NCBI RefSeq assembly: GCF_900142825.1
Contig: NZ_FRCH01000002.1
Coordinates: 744,001-808,000 of the forward strand
Source: Rhodanobacter sp. OK091
Lineage (GTDB): Bacteria > Pseudomonadota > Gammaproteobacteria > Xanthomonadales > Rhodanobacteraceae
Length of the DNA stretch: 64,000 bases
Reading direction: 5' to 3'
This document shows positions 55,424-63,083 of this stretch, one piece after another; the first letter of the stretch is position 1; the number at the start of each line of letters is the position of its first letter. The notes beneath the pieces were generated by a model. That model made no database searches, was not told the origin of the DNA, and was given only the letters and a program-made list of their open reading frames with translations. Both the position numbers and the translations under genes were made by a program.

Positions 55424-55443
55424 ACTTACTCGATCGTGTGTCG
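55424..55443. repeat. 20-nt exact intergenic repeat, copy 2
   Basis: Identical to 28187-28206. Here it is preceded by ACACG, so that GACACGA and TCGTGTGTC flank it as a partial inverted repeat. It lies 108 bases before the carboxymuconolactone-decarboxylase-like gene. Confidence 0.6.
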
Positions 55444-55551
55444 ACAGTGATGCGCACGTGGGCCTACCTTCAATACGTATCCGATCGCAGCATGAGTGCA
55501 GCGCGCGAAGCGCCACCACGTGCCTGCCTACTCTGAAGTGGAGAGCCTGCC

Positions 55552-56136
55552 GTGAGACTTCCTCCGATCTTGCCTGCCGAGCTCACCGGCGAGCAGCGCC
55601 AGCTTTATGAGGATATGCGGCGGGGAAGCAGCGCGAAATACAGTAGCTTCCGGACGGTGGATGACCATGGCGCGCTGCTTGGACCATGGAACGCCTGGTT
55701 GCACGACCCCGCCATTGGCGCTGCCATGTGGGGCCTTTCAAAGGCCCTGACTGCCGCATCACGCTTACCCGACAACGTTCGGCAAATTCTCATCCTCGTA
55801 GTCGGAGCGGCCTACGCAGCTGATTACGAGTTGTACGCACATGAGGCGGTAGCTCGAACCAAGCACGGGGTAAGCGACGAGGTGCTCGTCAGCATAACGG
55901 CCGGCCGGATGCCCACCTCGCTCAATGAGGACGAAAGACTGGCCTACGACCTGGCTAGTGCGTTGTGTCAAGGGAAGGCACTTTCACATCTCGCGTATCG
56001 AACCGGGCAACGGCATTTCGGTCAGCCGGGTCTCAACGAGTTGATTTACCTCGTCGGCTATTACTCGATGCTGGCGATAACACTTAACGCTTATGACGTC
56101 CCGGCTCCCGAGGAGCCCGCAACTCAACCCGCCTGA
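55552..56136 (+). CDS. Carboxymuconolactone decarboxylase/AhpD-like protein
   Basis: 194 residues from GTG 55552 with GGAGAG upstream. The helical family shows GPWNAWLHDPAIGAAMWGLSKALTAASRLPDNVRQILILVVGAAYAADYELYAHEAVA, including the E..H pair of the active-site region. The CxxC of peroxidase-active AhpD is absent, which fits the branch related to carboxymuconolactone decarboxylase. The C-terminal half (LNEDERLAYDLASAL...YLVGYYSMLAITLNAYDVP) is also typical. It opens a cluster with two hydrolase/MBL pairs. Confidence 0.88.
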   Translation: MRLPPILPAELTGEQRQLYEDMRRGSSAKYSSFRTVDDHGALLGPWNAWLHDPAIGAAMWGLSKALTAASRLPDNVRQILILVVGAAYAADYELYAHEAVARTKHGVSDEVLVSITAGRMPTSLNEDERLAYDLASALCQGKALSHLAYRTGQRHFGQPGLNELIYLVGYYSMLAITLNAYDVPAPEEPATQPA

Positions 56137-56232
56137 TGGCTAATAGCCATGACGGGGCGACTCTTCTTCGCGCCATTGCGGCATCGGGTCGACACCGCTG
56201 ATTCATTCATTACCCATCAGGCAGGAACGATC

Positions 56233-57096
56233 ATGGCTGTTCGACACCACACCCTTAAAGCCAATGGCATCCGGCAGCACTACATCGACGCGGGCGCGGG
56301 ACCGGTTGTCGTGCTTCTGCATGGATTCCCCGAAACCAATTACGCATGGCGACACCAGATTCCAGTGCTCGCGGAGCGTTATCGTGTGATCGCGCCCGAT
56401 CTTCGCGGCTACGGAAAGAGCGACAAACCTGCGACAGGCTACGACAAGCGCACCATGGCGGCGGATCTGTCAGCGCTATTGGATTCTCTGGATATCGGCC
56501 CCATCGCCCTGGTGGGGCACGACCGTGGAGCCCGTGTGGCTACGCGCTTTACTAAGGACAACCCCGATCGCGTTAAGCGCCTTGTCGTCATGGACAACGT
56601 TCCGACGCGAATCGTGGCTCAGTCGATGAATGCCCACATCGCCAAGTCCTACTGGTTTTTCCTGTTTCACCAAGTGCTGGATTTGCCAGAAGCACTCATC
56701 GCCGGGCGGGAAGACATATGGCTCAGGCATTTCTTTACGGACTGGTGTTACGACCCGCAGACCATCCGCAACAACGACTTCGATGCCTACGTGGAGGCTT
56801 ACAAGGCGCCAGGCGCGGTTCGCGGAGCCATGGCCGACTATCGCGCTGCGCCTGAAGATGTCCGGCAGGACGAGGTGGACGCCGACATCAAGATCAGGTG
56901 TCCCACCATGTCGATCTGGGGCGAGGACTTCGAGGCGGTGGGCGGGAGTTTTGATATGGCAGCAGTGTGGCGAGGCATGGCTGAGAACTTGCGTGCCGAA
57001 CCTATCGCCCAGTGCGGGCATCTTCCCCAGGAAGAGCAGCCCGAGATCGTTAATCGACTGCTCGTGGATTTTCTTGCAGGATGGGAGGGCGTGTAA
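56233..57096 (+). CDS. Alpha/beta hydrolase of the haloacetate dehalogenase/epoxide hydrolase type
   Basis: 287 residues from ATG 56233 (AGGA upstream). Oxyanion motif LLHGFPETNYAWRHQ and nucleophile elbow GHDRGARV with aspartate as nucleophile. A DLRGYGKSDKP motif precedes it, and the catalytic His lies in QCGHLPQEEQPE. An aspartate nucleophile with these flanks is typical of fluoroacetate/haloacetate dehalogenases and epoxide hydrolases. Cytosolic. The TAATG junction couples it to the exported MBL-fold protein next to it. Confidence 0.9.
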   Translation: MAVRHHTLKANGIRQHYIDAGAGPVVVLLHGFPETNYAWRHQIPVLAERYRVIAPDLRGYGKSDKPATGYDKRTMAADLSALLDSLDIGPIALVGHDRGARVATRFTKDNPDRVKRLVVMDNVPTRIVAQSMNAHIAKSYWFFLFHQVLDLPEALIAGREDIWLRHFFTDWCYDPQTIRNNDFDAYVEAYKAPGAVRGAMADYRAAPEDVRQDEVDADIKIRCPTMSIWGEDFEAVGGSFDMAAVWRGMAENLRAEPIAQCGHLPQEEQPEIVNRLLVDFLAGWEGV

Positions 57097-58049
57097 TGCG
57101 TTTGCGGTTATCACTACGTGCTGTTGTCATGAGCCTGGGTATGGTTGCCGGGGCTGCCCATGCCGCATCGCCTTTGCGCGATACGCAGGGGAGTGGCTTC
57201 TATCGTCTGCGCCTTGGCGACGACATGGTCACGGCTCTGCTCGACGGGACTCATCCGTTCAAGGCGGATGAACTGTTTACCGGCATCGAACGTGACAAAG
57301 TCGACGCCATTCTGGCCGACAATTTTCTCAGTTCGCCCGTAGAAGGTTCGATCAATGCGTTCCTCATCGATACGGGTTCGCACCTGATTCTTATCGATAC
57401 CGGGGCGGGCCCTCTTTATGGCAAGGATGGCGGTTACCTTGCGGATAATCTGATCGCTGCGGGTTACCGTCCCGAAGATGTCGACGACATCCTGATTACG
57501 CATCTGCACCTTGATCACGAGGGTGGTCTCATGCGGAACGGCATCATGGCATTTCCGAATGCCACGATTCATATTGCGAAAGCGGATCTGGATTTCTGGC
57601 TGAATCCAGCTAATGCATTCCGGGTGCCGAAGCTTCTGCAGCCGATGTTTGCGGGAGCCAAGAGTTCACTGGGTCCCTATGTCGCCAGCGGCCAGGTCAA
57701 GCCATTTGAGCCAGACCAGGAAGTGGTCGAAGGTATTCGGGCGATCGCGGCTCCTGGGCATACCCCGGGTCACACATGGTTCCTGGTCTCGAGCGGAAAG
57801 GATCATCTTCTGGCCTGGGGCGATACCGTGCATGTCGCCGCGGTGCAGCTGGCCGAGCCGCAGGCCGCTATCAAGTACGACTTCGATAGCGCCGCCGCCG
57901 TGTCGGCGCGCCAGCGCGCCTTCGCCGAGGCGGCAAGCAAGGGATACTGGATAGCGGCGGCGCACATTTCGTTTCCCGGCCTCGGCCATATTCAAAGGGC
58001 AGGGCAAGGATTTACCTGGATACCGGCCAACTACACGCGTACCCCCTGA
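57096..58049 (+). CDS. Exported metallo-beta-lactamase-fold hydrolase (first copy)
   Basis: 317 residues from the ATG overlapping the previous stop by one base. Signal peptide RAVVMSLGMVAGAAHA. Zinc motif THLHLDHEGG, strand INAFLIDTGSHLILIDTG, later ligands in PGHTPGHT and GDTVHV, and a last His in AAHISFPGLGHI. The overall pattern matches the lactonase-like (AHL-lactonase-related) periplasmic MBL group. A paralogue with the same layout lies at 59202-60185, again following an alpha/beta hydrolase. Confidence 0.9.
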   Translation: MRLRLSLRAVVMSLGMVAGAAHAASPLRDTQGSGFYRLRLGDDMVTALLDGTHPFKADELFTGIERDKVDAILADNFLSSPVEGSINAFLIDTGSHLILIDTGAGPLYGKDGGYLADNLIAAGYRPEDVDDILITHLHLDHEGGLMRNGIMAFPNATIHIAKADLDFWLNPANAFRVPKLLQPMFAGAKSSLGPYVASGQVKPFEPDQEVVEGIRAIAAPGHTPGHTWFLVSSGKDHLLAWGDTVHVAAVQLAEPQAAIKYDFDSAAAVSARQRAFAEAASKGYWIAAAHISFPGLGHIQRAGQGFTWIPANYTRTP

Positions 58050-58404
58050 GCGGTACGCACGACGCACTGTCATCGGTGTCGCTCGCGAAAATATGCCTGC
58101 GGAAGTAGCCCTTGACTACTCGAGATTCAATGACGCGGCGATCCCGGACTATCGACGCTGCTCGACGCAGTGGACTACCGGGATGAACTCGACGGTACGA
58201 GCGCGTTCGCGCTCGCACTTCGTTCCATCAACAGAATCCATCAGCAGGCGGACCTACTCGATAAGGTGAAAATGATTTGCCTCATCCGGGATGTGCTTCA
58301 CGGGTATGCAGGGGCGATATTGATGTCCGCAGGAACCCAGGCGTGAATGGCGAGCCACCAACGTCTTCTGCGACACCTGTTGTCCATTCCATTGAGGAGT
58401 TGCT
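58050..58404. other. Intergenic region between the two hydrolase/MBL pairs
   Basis: 355 bases without a gene. Contains a perfect hairpin GAGCGCG-TT-CGCGCTC at 58199-58214. Near 58100 a TTGACT lies upstream of AT-richer sequence, a possible promoter element. The GAGGAG ribosome site of the next gene ends the gap. Confidence 0.45.
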
Positions 58405-59205
58405 ATGCATCGTTTCCATTGCCGTTCGTTTGCCGGACTTATGCTGGCAATTGTCTCACTGACTTCGTTCGCTACCGGAAAGGTGGCGGAAAAACCGATC
58501 TCGGATACCACCGTTGTACTGGTTCACGGCGCGTGGGCTGACGGCTCGAGCTGGAGCAAGGTGATTCCGTTGCTGCAGGCAAAGGGGTTGCATGTACTCG
58601 TGGTCCAGAATCCCCTGACGTCGCTTGCCGACGATGTGGCAGCGACCAAGCGCACCATGGCTTCCGCGCCAGGCAAGGTGGTGTTGGTGGGGCATAGCTG
58701 GGCCGGCACGGTCATCACCGAGGCGGGTACAGATCCGAAGGTGGTCGCACTGGTCTACGTCGCCGCGTTCGCCAACAAGGACGGCCAGGCGGGTGGCGAG
58801 CTCGTCAACGCTTATCCCAAGCCGCCTGCCTTGGGAGCCGTGCATGACGATGGCCACGGCTTCCTCTACCTGTCGGCCGAGGGTGTGCAGAAGGATTTTG
58901 CTCCGGATTTGCCGGCATCCGAGTCCGCCGTCATGGCCGTGACGCAAGGGCCGCTCGCGGCGAGCACGTTCAACGACAAGGTTACTGACGCGGCGTGGAA
59001 AACCCGGCCGTCCTGGTACATCGTTTCCGCCAATGATCGCGTCATTAGCCCCCAGCTTGAGCGTGACTCCGCAAAGCTGATGAATGCCAAGACCACGGTC
59101 CTGGCCTCCAGTCACGTCTCCTTGTTGTCACATCCCAAGGAAGTGGCGGCAGTGATCGAGGACGCAGTGAAGTCCGTTGATGCTTCGCCTAGGACTTCCA
59201 AATGA
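58405..59205 (+). CDS. Exported alpha/beta hydrolase (EstA/methylesterase-like)
   Basis: 266 residues, ATG 58405 with GAGGAG upstream. Signal peptide FAGLMLAIVSLTSFATG. VVLVHGAWADGSSWSKVIPLLQAKG is the oxyanion segment and GHSWAGTVI the serine elbow; the acid is in VSANDRVISP and the catalytic His in SSHVSLLSHP. This is the small plant-methylesterase/hydroxynitrile-lyase-like group common in soil bacteria. The ATGA overlap with the next MBL gene marks an operon. Confidence 0.9.
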   Translation: MHRFHCRSFAGLMLAIVSLTSFATGKVAEKPISDTTVVLVHGAWADGSSWSKVIPLLQAKGLHVLVVQNPLTSLADDVAATKRTMASAPGKVVLVGHSWAGTVITEAGTDPKVVALVYVAAFANKDGQAGGELVNAYPKPPALGAVHDDGHGFLYLSAEGVQKDFAPDLPASESAVMAVTQGPLAASTFNDKVTDAAWKTRPSWYIVSANDRVISPQLERDSAKLMNAKTTVLASSHVSLLSHPKEVAAVIEDAVKSVDASPRTSK

Positions 59206-60185
59206 AAGTGACGCGACGATTCTCCAGAGGTGACCGTGTGTGTTCACGACTGGCGCCATGGGCTCGGTACGGATTCGCCCTGGCGTTGGTCGCGTCCTCC
59301 GCGCACGCCGACGTGTTGCCCGCATCGACCGTGGGCGGCGCCACCTATCGCCTGAAGGTGGGCCAGGATGAAGTCATCGCGCTGTCCGACGGCGACTTCG
59401 GATTGGATACGTCGCAGCTGCTGATCGCGCCCGCTGGGGTACGTCTGCCGATGCTGTTGCAGTCCGCGCACGACGGCCAGGTGGTGACCACCTCAGTCAA
59501 CGCTTATCTCGTGAAGACCGGGGGCAAGTTGGTGCTTATCGACACCGGCGCCGCCGATCAACTCGGAGACAGTCTGGGCAAGCTCGGGAAGAGCTTGGCC
59601 AAAGCTGGCATCGATCCGTCCAAGATCGACGCGGTGTTGTTGACTCACCTGCATATCGATCACGTCTCGGGATTGATGCATGGCGGAACGCCCACTTTTC
59701 CCAACGCGACAGTCTGGGTAGATCGTAGGGAACTTGCTTTCTGGTCTGATCCGTCCAATGCGCCCAAGGTGGATCCGGTGATGAGGGGCACGTTCGACGT
59801 CGTCGCCAAGACGCTGTCGCCGTACCGCGACAAGGGGCGACTCAAGACCTTCACAGGGGGAGCAAAAGTGGCGCCCGATATTGTCGCGACGGACACCGTG
59901 GGGCATACGCCAGGGCACACTTCGTTCGTGCTGAAGAGCCAGGGGCAGCAATTGGTGTTCTGGGGTGACTTGATCCACGTGGGAGACGTGCAGTTCCCCG
60001 CGCCAGCGATCACCATCCGCTTCGATTTCGATCAGCCGGCGGCGGCTCAAGAACGCAACAAGGCCCTTGCACGGGCAGCTAGTAGTGGAACCTGGATTGC
60101 GGGTTCACATTTGGCATTTCCTGGCATGGGGCACGTAAAGAAAAACGGGGATGCCTTTGTATGGGAGCCGGCGGGTAAGCCGTGA
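59202..60185 (+). CDS. Exported metallo-beta-lactamase-fold hydrolase (second copy)
   Basis: 327 residues, start overlapping the previous stop by 4 bases. Signal peptide ARYGFALALVASSAHA. Zinc motif THLHIDHVSG; VNAYLVKTGGKLVLIDTGA; VGHTPGHTSFV; WGDLIHVGDVQFP; and GSHLAFPGMGHV at the end. It is clearly paralogous to the protein at 57096, with the same domain length and the same closing H-x-x-F-P-G-(L/M)-G-H motif. Together with its partner hydrolase it may degrade lactone or ester compounds in the periplasm. Confidence 0.9.
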   Translation: MKVTRRFSRGDRVCSRLAPWARYGFALALVASSAHADVLPASTVGGATYRLKVGQDEVIALSDGDFGLDTSQLLIAPAGVRLPMLLQSAHDGQVVTTSVNAYLVKTGGKLVLIDTGAADQLGDSLGKLGKSLAKAGIDPSKIDAVLLTHLHIDHVSGLMHGGTPTFPNATVWVDRRELAFWSDPSNAPKVDPVMRGTFDVVAKTLSPYRDKGRLKTFTGGAKVAPDIVATDTVGHTPGHTSFVLKSQGQQLVFWGDLIHVGDVQFPAPAITIRFDFDQPAAAQERNKALARAASSGTWIAGSHLAFPGMGHVKKNGDAFVWEPAGKP

Positions 60186-60240
60186 GGCCATGCCACAAGA
60201 TGTTCGACGATGATTTCGGCCACGTATCGAGGAAGTCTAG

Positions 60241-60870
60241 ATGACCGGTCCCTTGCCACTCATTACACCCACCGACTGCGCTCTGCTGCTGGTCGACCTG
60301 CAAGCTGGCTTGGCATTCGGTGTGGGCTCCATCGATCGGCAGGTTCTGCGTGACAATGTCATCGCAGTCGCGAAAACGGCGAACGTATTCAAGCTGCCGG
60401 TGGTGGCCAGCACGTCGGCCAGCAAGGTCTACAGTGGCCCCTTGATGCCGCAAATCCAGGCGGCCATACCTGACGTGCGGCCTATCGAACGACGCAACAT
60501 GAACGCGTGGGAAGATGAGGCAGCCCGGTCGGCCATTATCGCCACCGGCCGTAAACGTCTTCTTATCGCGGGGTTGCTAACAGAGGCTTGCGTATCATTT
60601 TGCGCGTTGTCCGCGAAAGCCGAAGGAATCGACGTATTCGTCATCGCGGATGCTTGCGGTGGCCTGACGGACACCAGTCATCAACTGGCGCTGCGTCGGA
60701 TGGAGACCGCCGGCGTGACGCTTACTTCATGGATACAGGTCTTGCTGGAGCTTCAACGGGACTGGACGCTCCACGAAACATACGATGGCGCGCGCGCCAT
60801 CGTAGAGGCGCATGGTGGTGGTTACGGCATCGGCCTCACCTACGCGCGGGACATGATCCATCCTTCCTGA
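60241..60870 (+). CDS. Isochorismatase-family cysteine hydrolase (second YcaC-like copy)
   Basis: 209 residues from ATG 60241 with GAGGAA upstream. LLLVDLQAGLAF (catalytic Asp), RRNMNAWEDEA, nucleophile Cys in LLTEACVSFCALSA, and the C-terminal LLELQRDWTLHETYDGARAIVEAHGGGYGIGLTYARDM. It shares the extended C-terminus with the protein at 10702-11355, so both belong to the YcaC subgroup, but the flanks of the cysteine differ (TEACVSF versus TSVCIVG). It follows the hydrolase/MBL operon after 55 bases and is followed by a hairpin. Confidence 0.9.
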   Translation: MTGPLPLITPTDCALLLVDLQAGLAFGVGSIDRQVLRDNVIAVAKTANVFKLPVVASTSASKVYSGPLMPQIQAAIPDVRPIERRNMNAWEDEAARSAIIATGRKRLLIAGLLTEACVSFCALSAKAEGIDVFVIADACGGLTDTSHQLALRRMETAGVTLTSWIQVLLELQRDWTLHETYDGARAIVEAHGGGYGIGLTYARDMIHPS

Positions 60871-60888
60871 GCTTCGCCGATGTCCGAT

Positions 60889-60929
60889 AGACACGGCGTT
60901 CATTGCGCATTGAAGTCTACGCCGTGTCT
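60889..60929 (+). terminator. Hairpin terminating the hydrolase cluster
   Basis: AGACACGGCGT (60889-60899) pairs perfectly with ACGCCGTGTCT (60919-60929) around a 19-base loop, 18 bases after the isochorismatase-like stop. A weak T-poor tail follows. Likely end of the transcript before the catalase gene. Confidence 0.55.
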
Positions 60930-61021
60930 TAAGCGTGTTATGCGCTCATCCCGTGATATTGATGCCACCTGAGCGGAGTACTCCCCCCGTTTGCCTATCA
61001 TCGACGACTTGGACAATCACT

Positions 61022-62458
61022 ATGAACACCAAGCTGGCCACTCTCACCACCTCATCCGGCGCGCCGGTTCCCGACAACCAGAACAGCCTCACCGCCGGTC
61101 CGCGCGGCCCTTTGCTGGTGCAGGACCATCAACTGTTCGAGAAGCATGCCCACTTCAACCGCGAGCGCATCCCCGAGCGCGTGGTGCATGCCAAGGGCTC
61201 TGCAGCGCACGGTACGCTCACCATCACCCACGACATCACCAAGTACAGCCGAGCCAAAGTATTCAAACCGGGTAGCGAGACGCCGCTATTCCTGCGCTTC
61301 TCCACCGTGGCAGGCGAGCGCGGCGCCGCTGATGCTGAGCGAGACGTGCGCGGCTTCGCCATCAAGTTCTACACCGAGGAAGGCAACTGGGATTTGGTGG
61401 GCAACAACACGCCGGTGTTCTTCGTGCGCGATCCGTACAAGTTCCCCGACTTCATCCACACCCAGAAGCGCGACCCGCGCACCAATATGCGCAGCGCCAC
61501 CGCCATGTGGGATTTCTGGTCGCTCTCACCCGAATCGCTGCACCAAGTGACCACTCTGATGAGTGATCGCGGCCTGCCCGCCAGCCTGCGCCATATGCAC
61601 GGTTTCGGTAGTCATACCTATAGCTTCTGGAATGACCAGGACGAGCGCTACTGGGTGAAGTTCCACTTCAAGACCCAGCAGGGCATCGAGAACTGGACCA
61701 ATGAGCATGCCGCCAAGGTGATCGGCGATGACCGCGAATCGCACCAGCGCGATCTCTACGAGGCCATCGAACGCAAGGACTTCCCGAAGTGGACCATGTA
61801 CATACAGATCATGCCGGAGAAGGACGCCGAGAAAACCCCGTACAACCCGTTCGACCTCACCAAGGTTTGGCCGCACAAGGATTACCCGCTGATCGAAGTG
61901 GGCGTGATGGAGCTCAACAAGAACCCGGAAAACTACCACGCCGAAGTGGAGCAATCGAGCTTCTCACCGGCCAACGTGGTACCTGGCATCAGCCACAGCC
62001 CGGACAAGATGCTGCAGTTCCGCATCTTCTCCTACGCCGACGCAGCGCGTTATCGTCTGGGCACCAACCATGAGGCGCTGGAAGTGAACCGTCCGCGCTG
62101 CCCAGTGCATAACTATTACCGCGATGGGGAGATGCGCTTCGACGTTAATGGCGGCGGCAGCGTGAACTACGAGCCCAACTCCTTCAACGGCCCGGTCGAA
62201 GACAAATCGACCAAGGAGCCACCGCTGAAGATTTCCGGCGACGCAGACCGCTACGACCATCGCCAGGGGAACGACGATTACACGCAACCAGGCGACCTGT
62301 TCCGTCTGATGAATGCGGACCAGCAACAGCAATTGTTCAACAACATCGCCGCAGCCATGCAGGGTGTGCCGGAGGAAATCATCCGTCGTCAGCTGGGCCA
62401 TTTCAGCAAGGCCGACCCTGCCTACGGTGCGGGCGTGGCCAAGGCACTCTCGCTTTAG
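61022..62458 (+). CDS. katA: Monofunctional haem catalase
   Basis: 478 residues from ATG 61022, the size of small-subunit clade 3 catalases. Distal His56 in [12 protein letters not shown], the conserved [32 protein letters not shown] stretch, the distal Asn in [10 protein letters not shown], and the proximal tyrosine in [17 protein letters not shown] are all present. It destroys hydrogen peroxide in the cytoplasm. It stands alone after a terminator. The upstream 90 bases have no clear OxyR box by eye. Confidence 0.95.
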   Translation: MNTKLATLTTSSGAPVPDNQNSLTAGPRGPLLVQDHQLFEKHAHFNRERIPERVVHAKGSAAHGTLTITHDITKYSRAKVFKPGSETPLFLRFSTVAGERGAADAERDVRGFAIKFYTEEGNWDLVGNNTPVFFVRDPYKFPDFIHTQKRDPRTNMRSATAMWDFWSLSPESLHQVTTLMSDRGLPASLRHMHGFGSHTYSFWNDQDERYWVKFHFKTQQGIENWTNEHAAKVIGDDRESHQRDLYEAIERKDFPKWTMYIQIMPEKDAEKTPYNPFDLTKVWPHKDYPLIEVGVMELNKNPENYHAEVEQSSFSPANVVPGISHSPDKMLQFRIFSYADAARYRLGTNHEALEVNRPRCPVHNYYRDGEMRFDVNGGGSVNYEPNSFNGPVEDKSTKEPPLKISGDADRYDHRQGNDDYTQPGDLFRLMNADQQQQLFNNIAAAMQGVPEEIIRRQLGHFSKADPAYGAGVAKALSL

Positions 62459-62520
62459 TGGGAGACGATGTCGCTCTCATAGGGCGACATCGGTCCTCCG
62501 GATTCAGCTAAAGGTCTGCT

Positions 62521-62823
62521 ATGGCAATCAAGCACCAAGAGAGTGCATTCAATCAGTTGAGCATGGGGCCTTCTCGAAAAGCTAATGTTGTACCTTTGCG
62601 GTTGTACGACATGAGAACACCCCCTTCGTTCGCGCAGTGGGCGCAAACGGTGGAACTCATCCTCGCCATCGAGCCCGATCCCACCGTAGCCATGGCGTGG
62701 TTTGTTGGCGAAGACATCGCGGAGCTTGATGGCTTGACCGGCTATGAACTGGTGCAAGCTGGCAAGAAATCTCTGCTGGACGATTTTCTTCGCGCCATCC
62801 TCGAAGGGCATTGCGACGAATAA
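62521..62823 (+). CDS. Small Xre/MbcA/ParS-type (DUF2384-like) antitoxin-domain protein
   Basis: 100 residues. The C-terminal half (AMAWFVGEDIAELDGLTGYELVQAGKKSLLDDFLRAI) matches the toxin-binding domain of MbcA/ParS antitoxins: a W-x-x-(x)4-L.G.TP.EL-like core and a closing helix. The N-terminal half is short and lacks an obvious Xre helix-turn-helix. RES-type toxins usually follow such genes, but no RES protein is encoded within the window. It may be an orphan or decayed antitoxin. Gene status is fairly likely, family assignment tentative. Confidence 0.55.
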   Translation: MAIKHQESAFNQLSMGPSRKANVVPLRLYDMRTPPSFAQWAQTVELILAIEPDPTVAMAWFVGEDIAELDGLTGYELVQAGKKSLLDDFLRAILEGHCDE

Positions 62824-62853
62824 GGGCGCACTGAACCAATGCCGGGGCTGAAT

Positions 62854-63083
62854 ATGAGACTCGACATCGTGCTGAATGGCCGCCCTGTGGACATTCTTCG
62901 GTAGGCGTCGATGTGGTGCTTCGGATCGATCCGCTCGTCTACTCCTCCATACCCGTGCGTAAATCCGCGAATGAGCGGTATACGATCCTTTCTGCTGCGC
63001 TTTTCATTGAGGGAATTGCGCGGGTCGATGCATTCACCACTCAAGGAACTAGCGATAGGCTTCGACCAAGGCTGCGGCCGTAG
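62854..63083 (+). pseudogene. Possible frameshifted small gene after the antitoxin-like ORF
   Basis: An ATG at 62854 reads MRLDIVLNGRPVDILR and stops at 62904. The alternative frame then reads a protein-like stretch (VDVVLRIDPLVYSSIPVRKS, then ERYTILSAALFIEGIARVDA) to a stop at 63083. One single-base change would join them into a protein of about 76 residues. No family recognised. It overlaps the end of the convergent monooxygenase gene by 43 bases. Low certainty. Confidence 0.25.
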
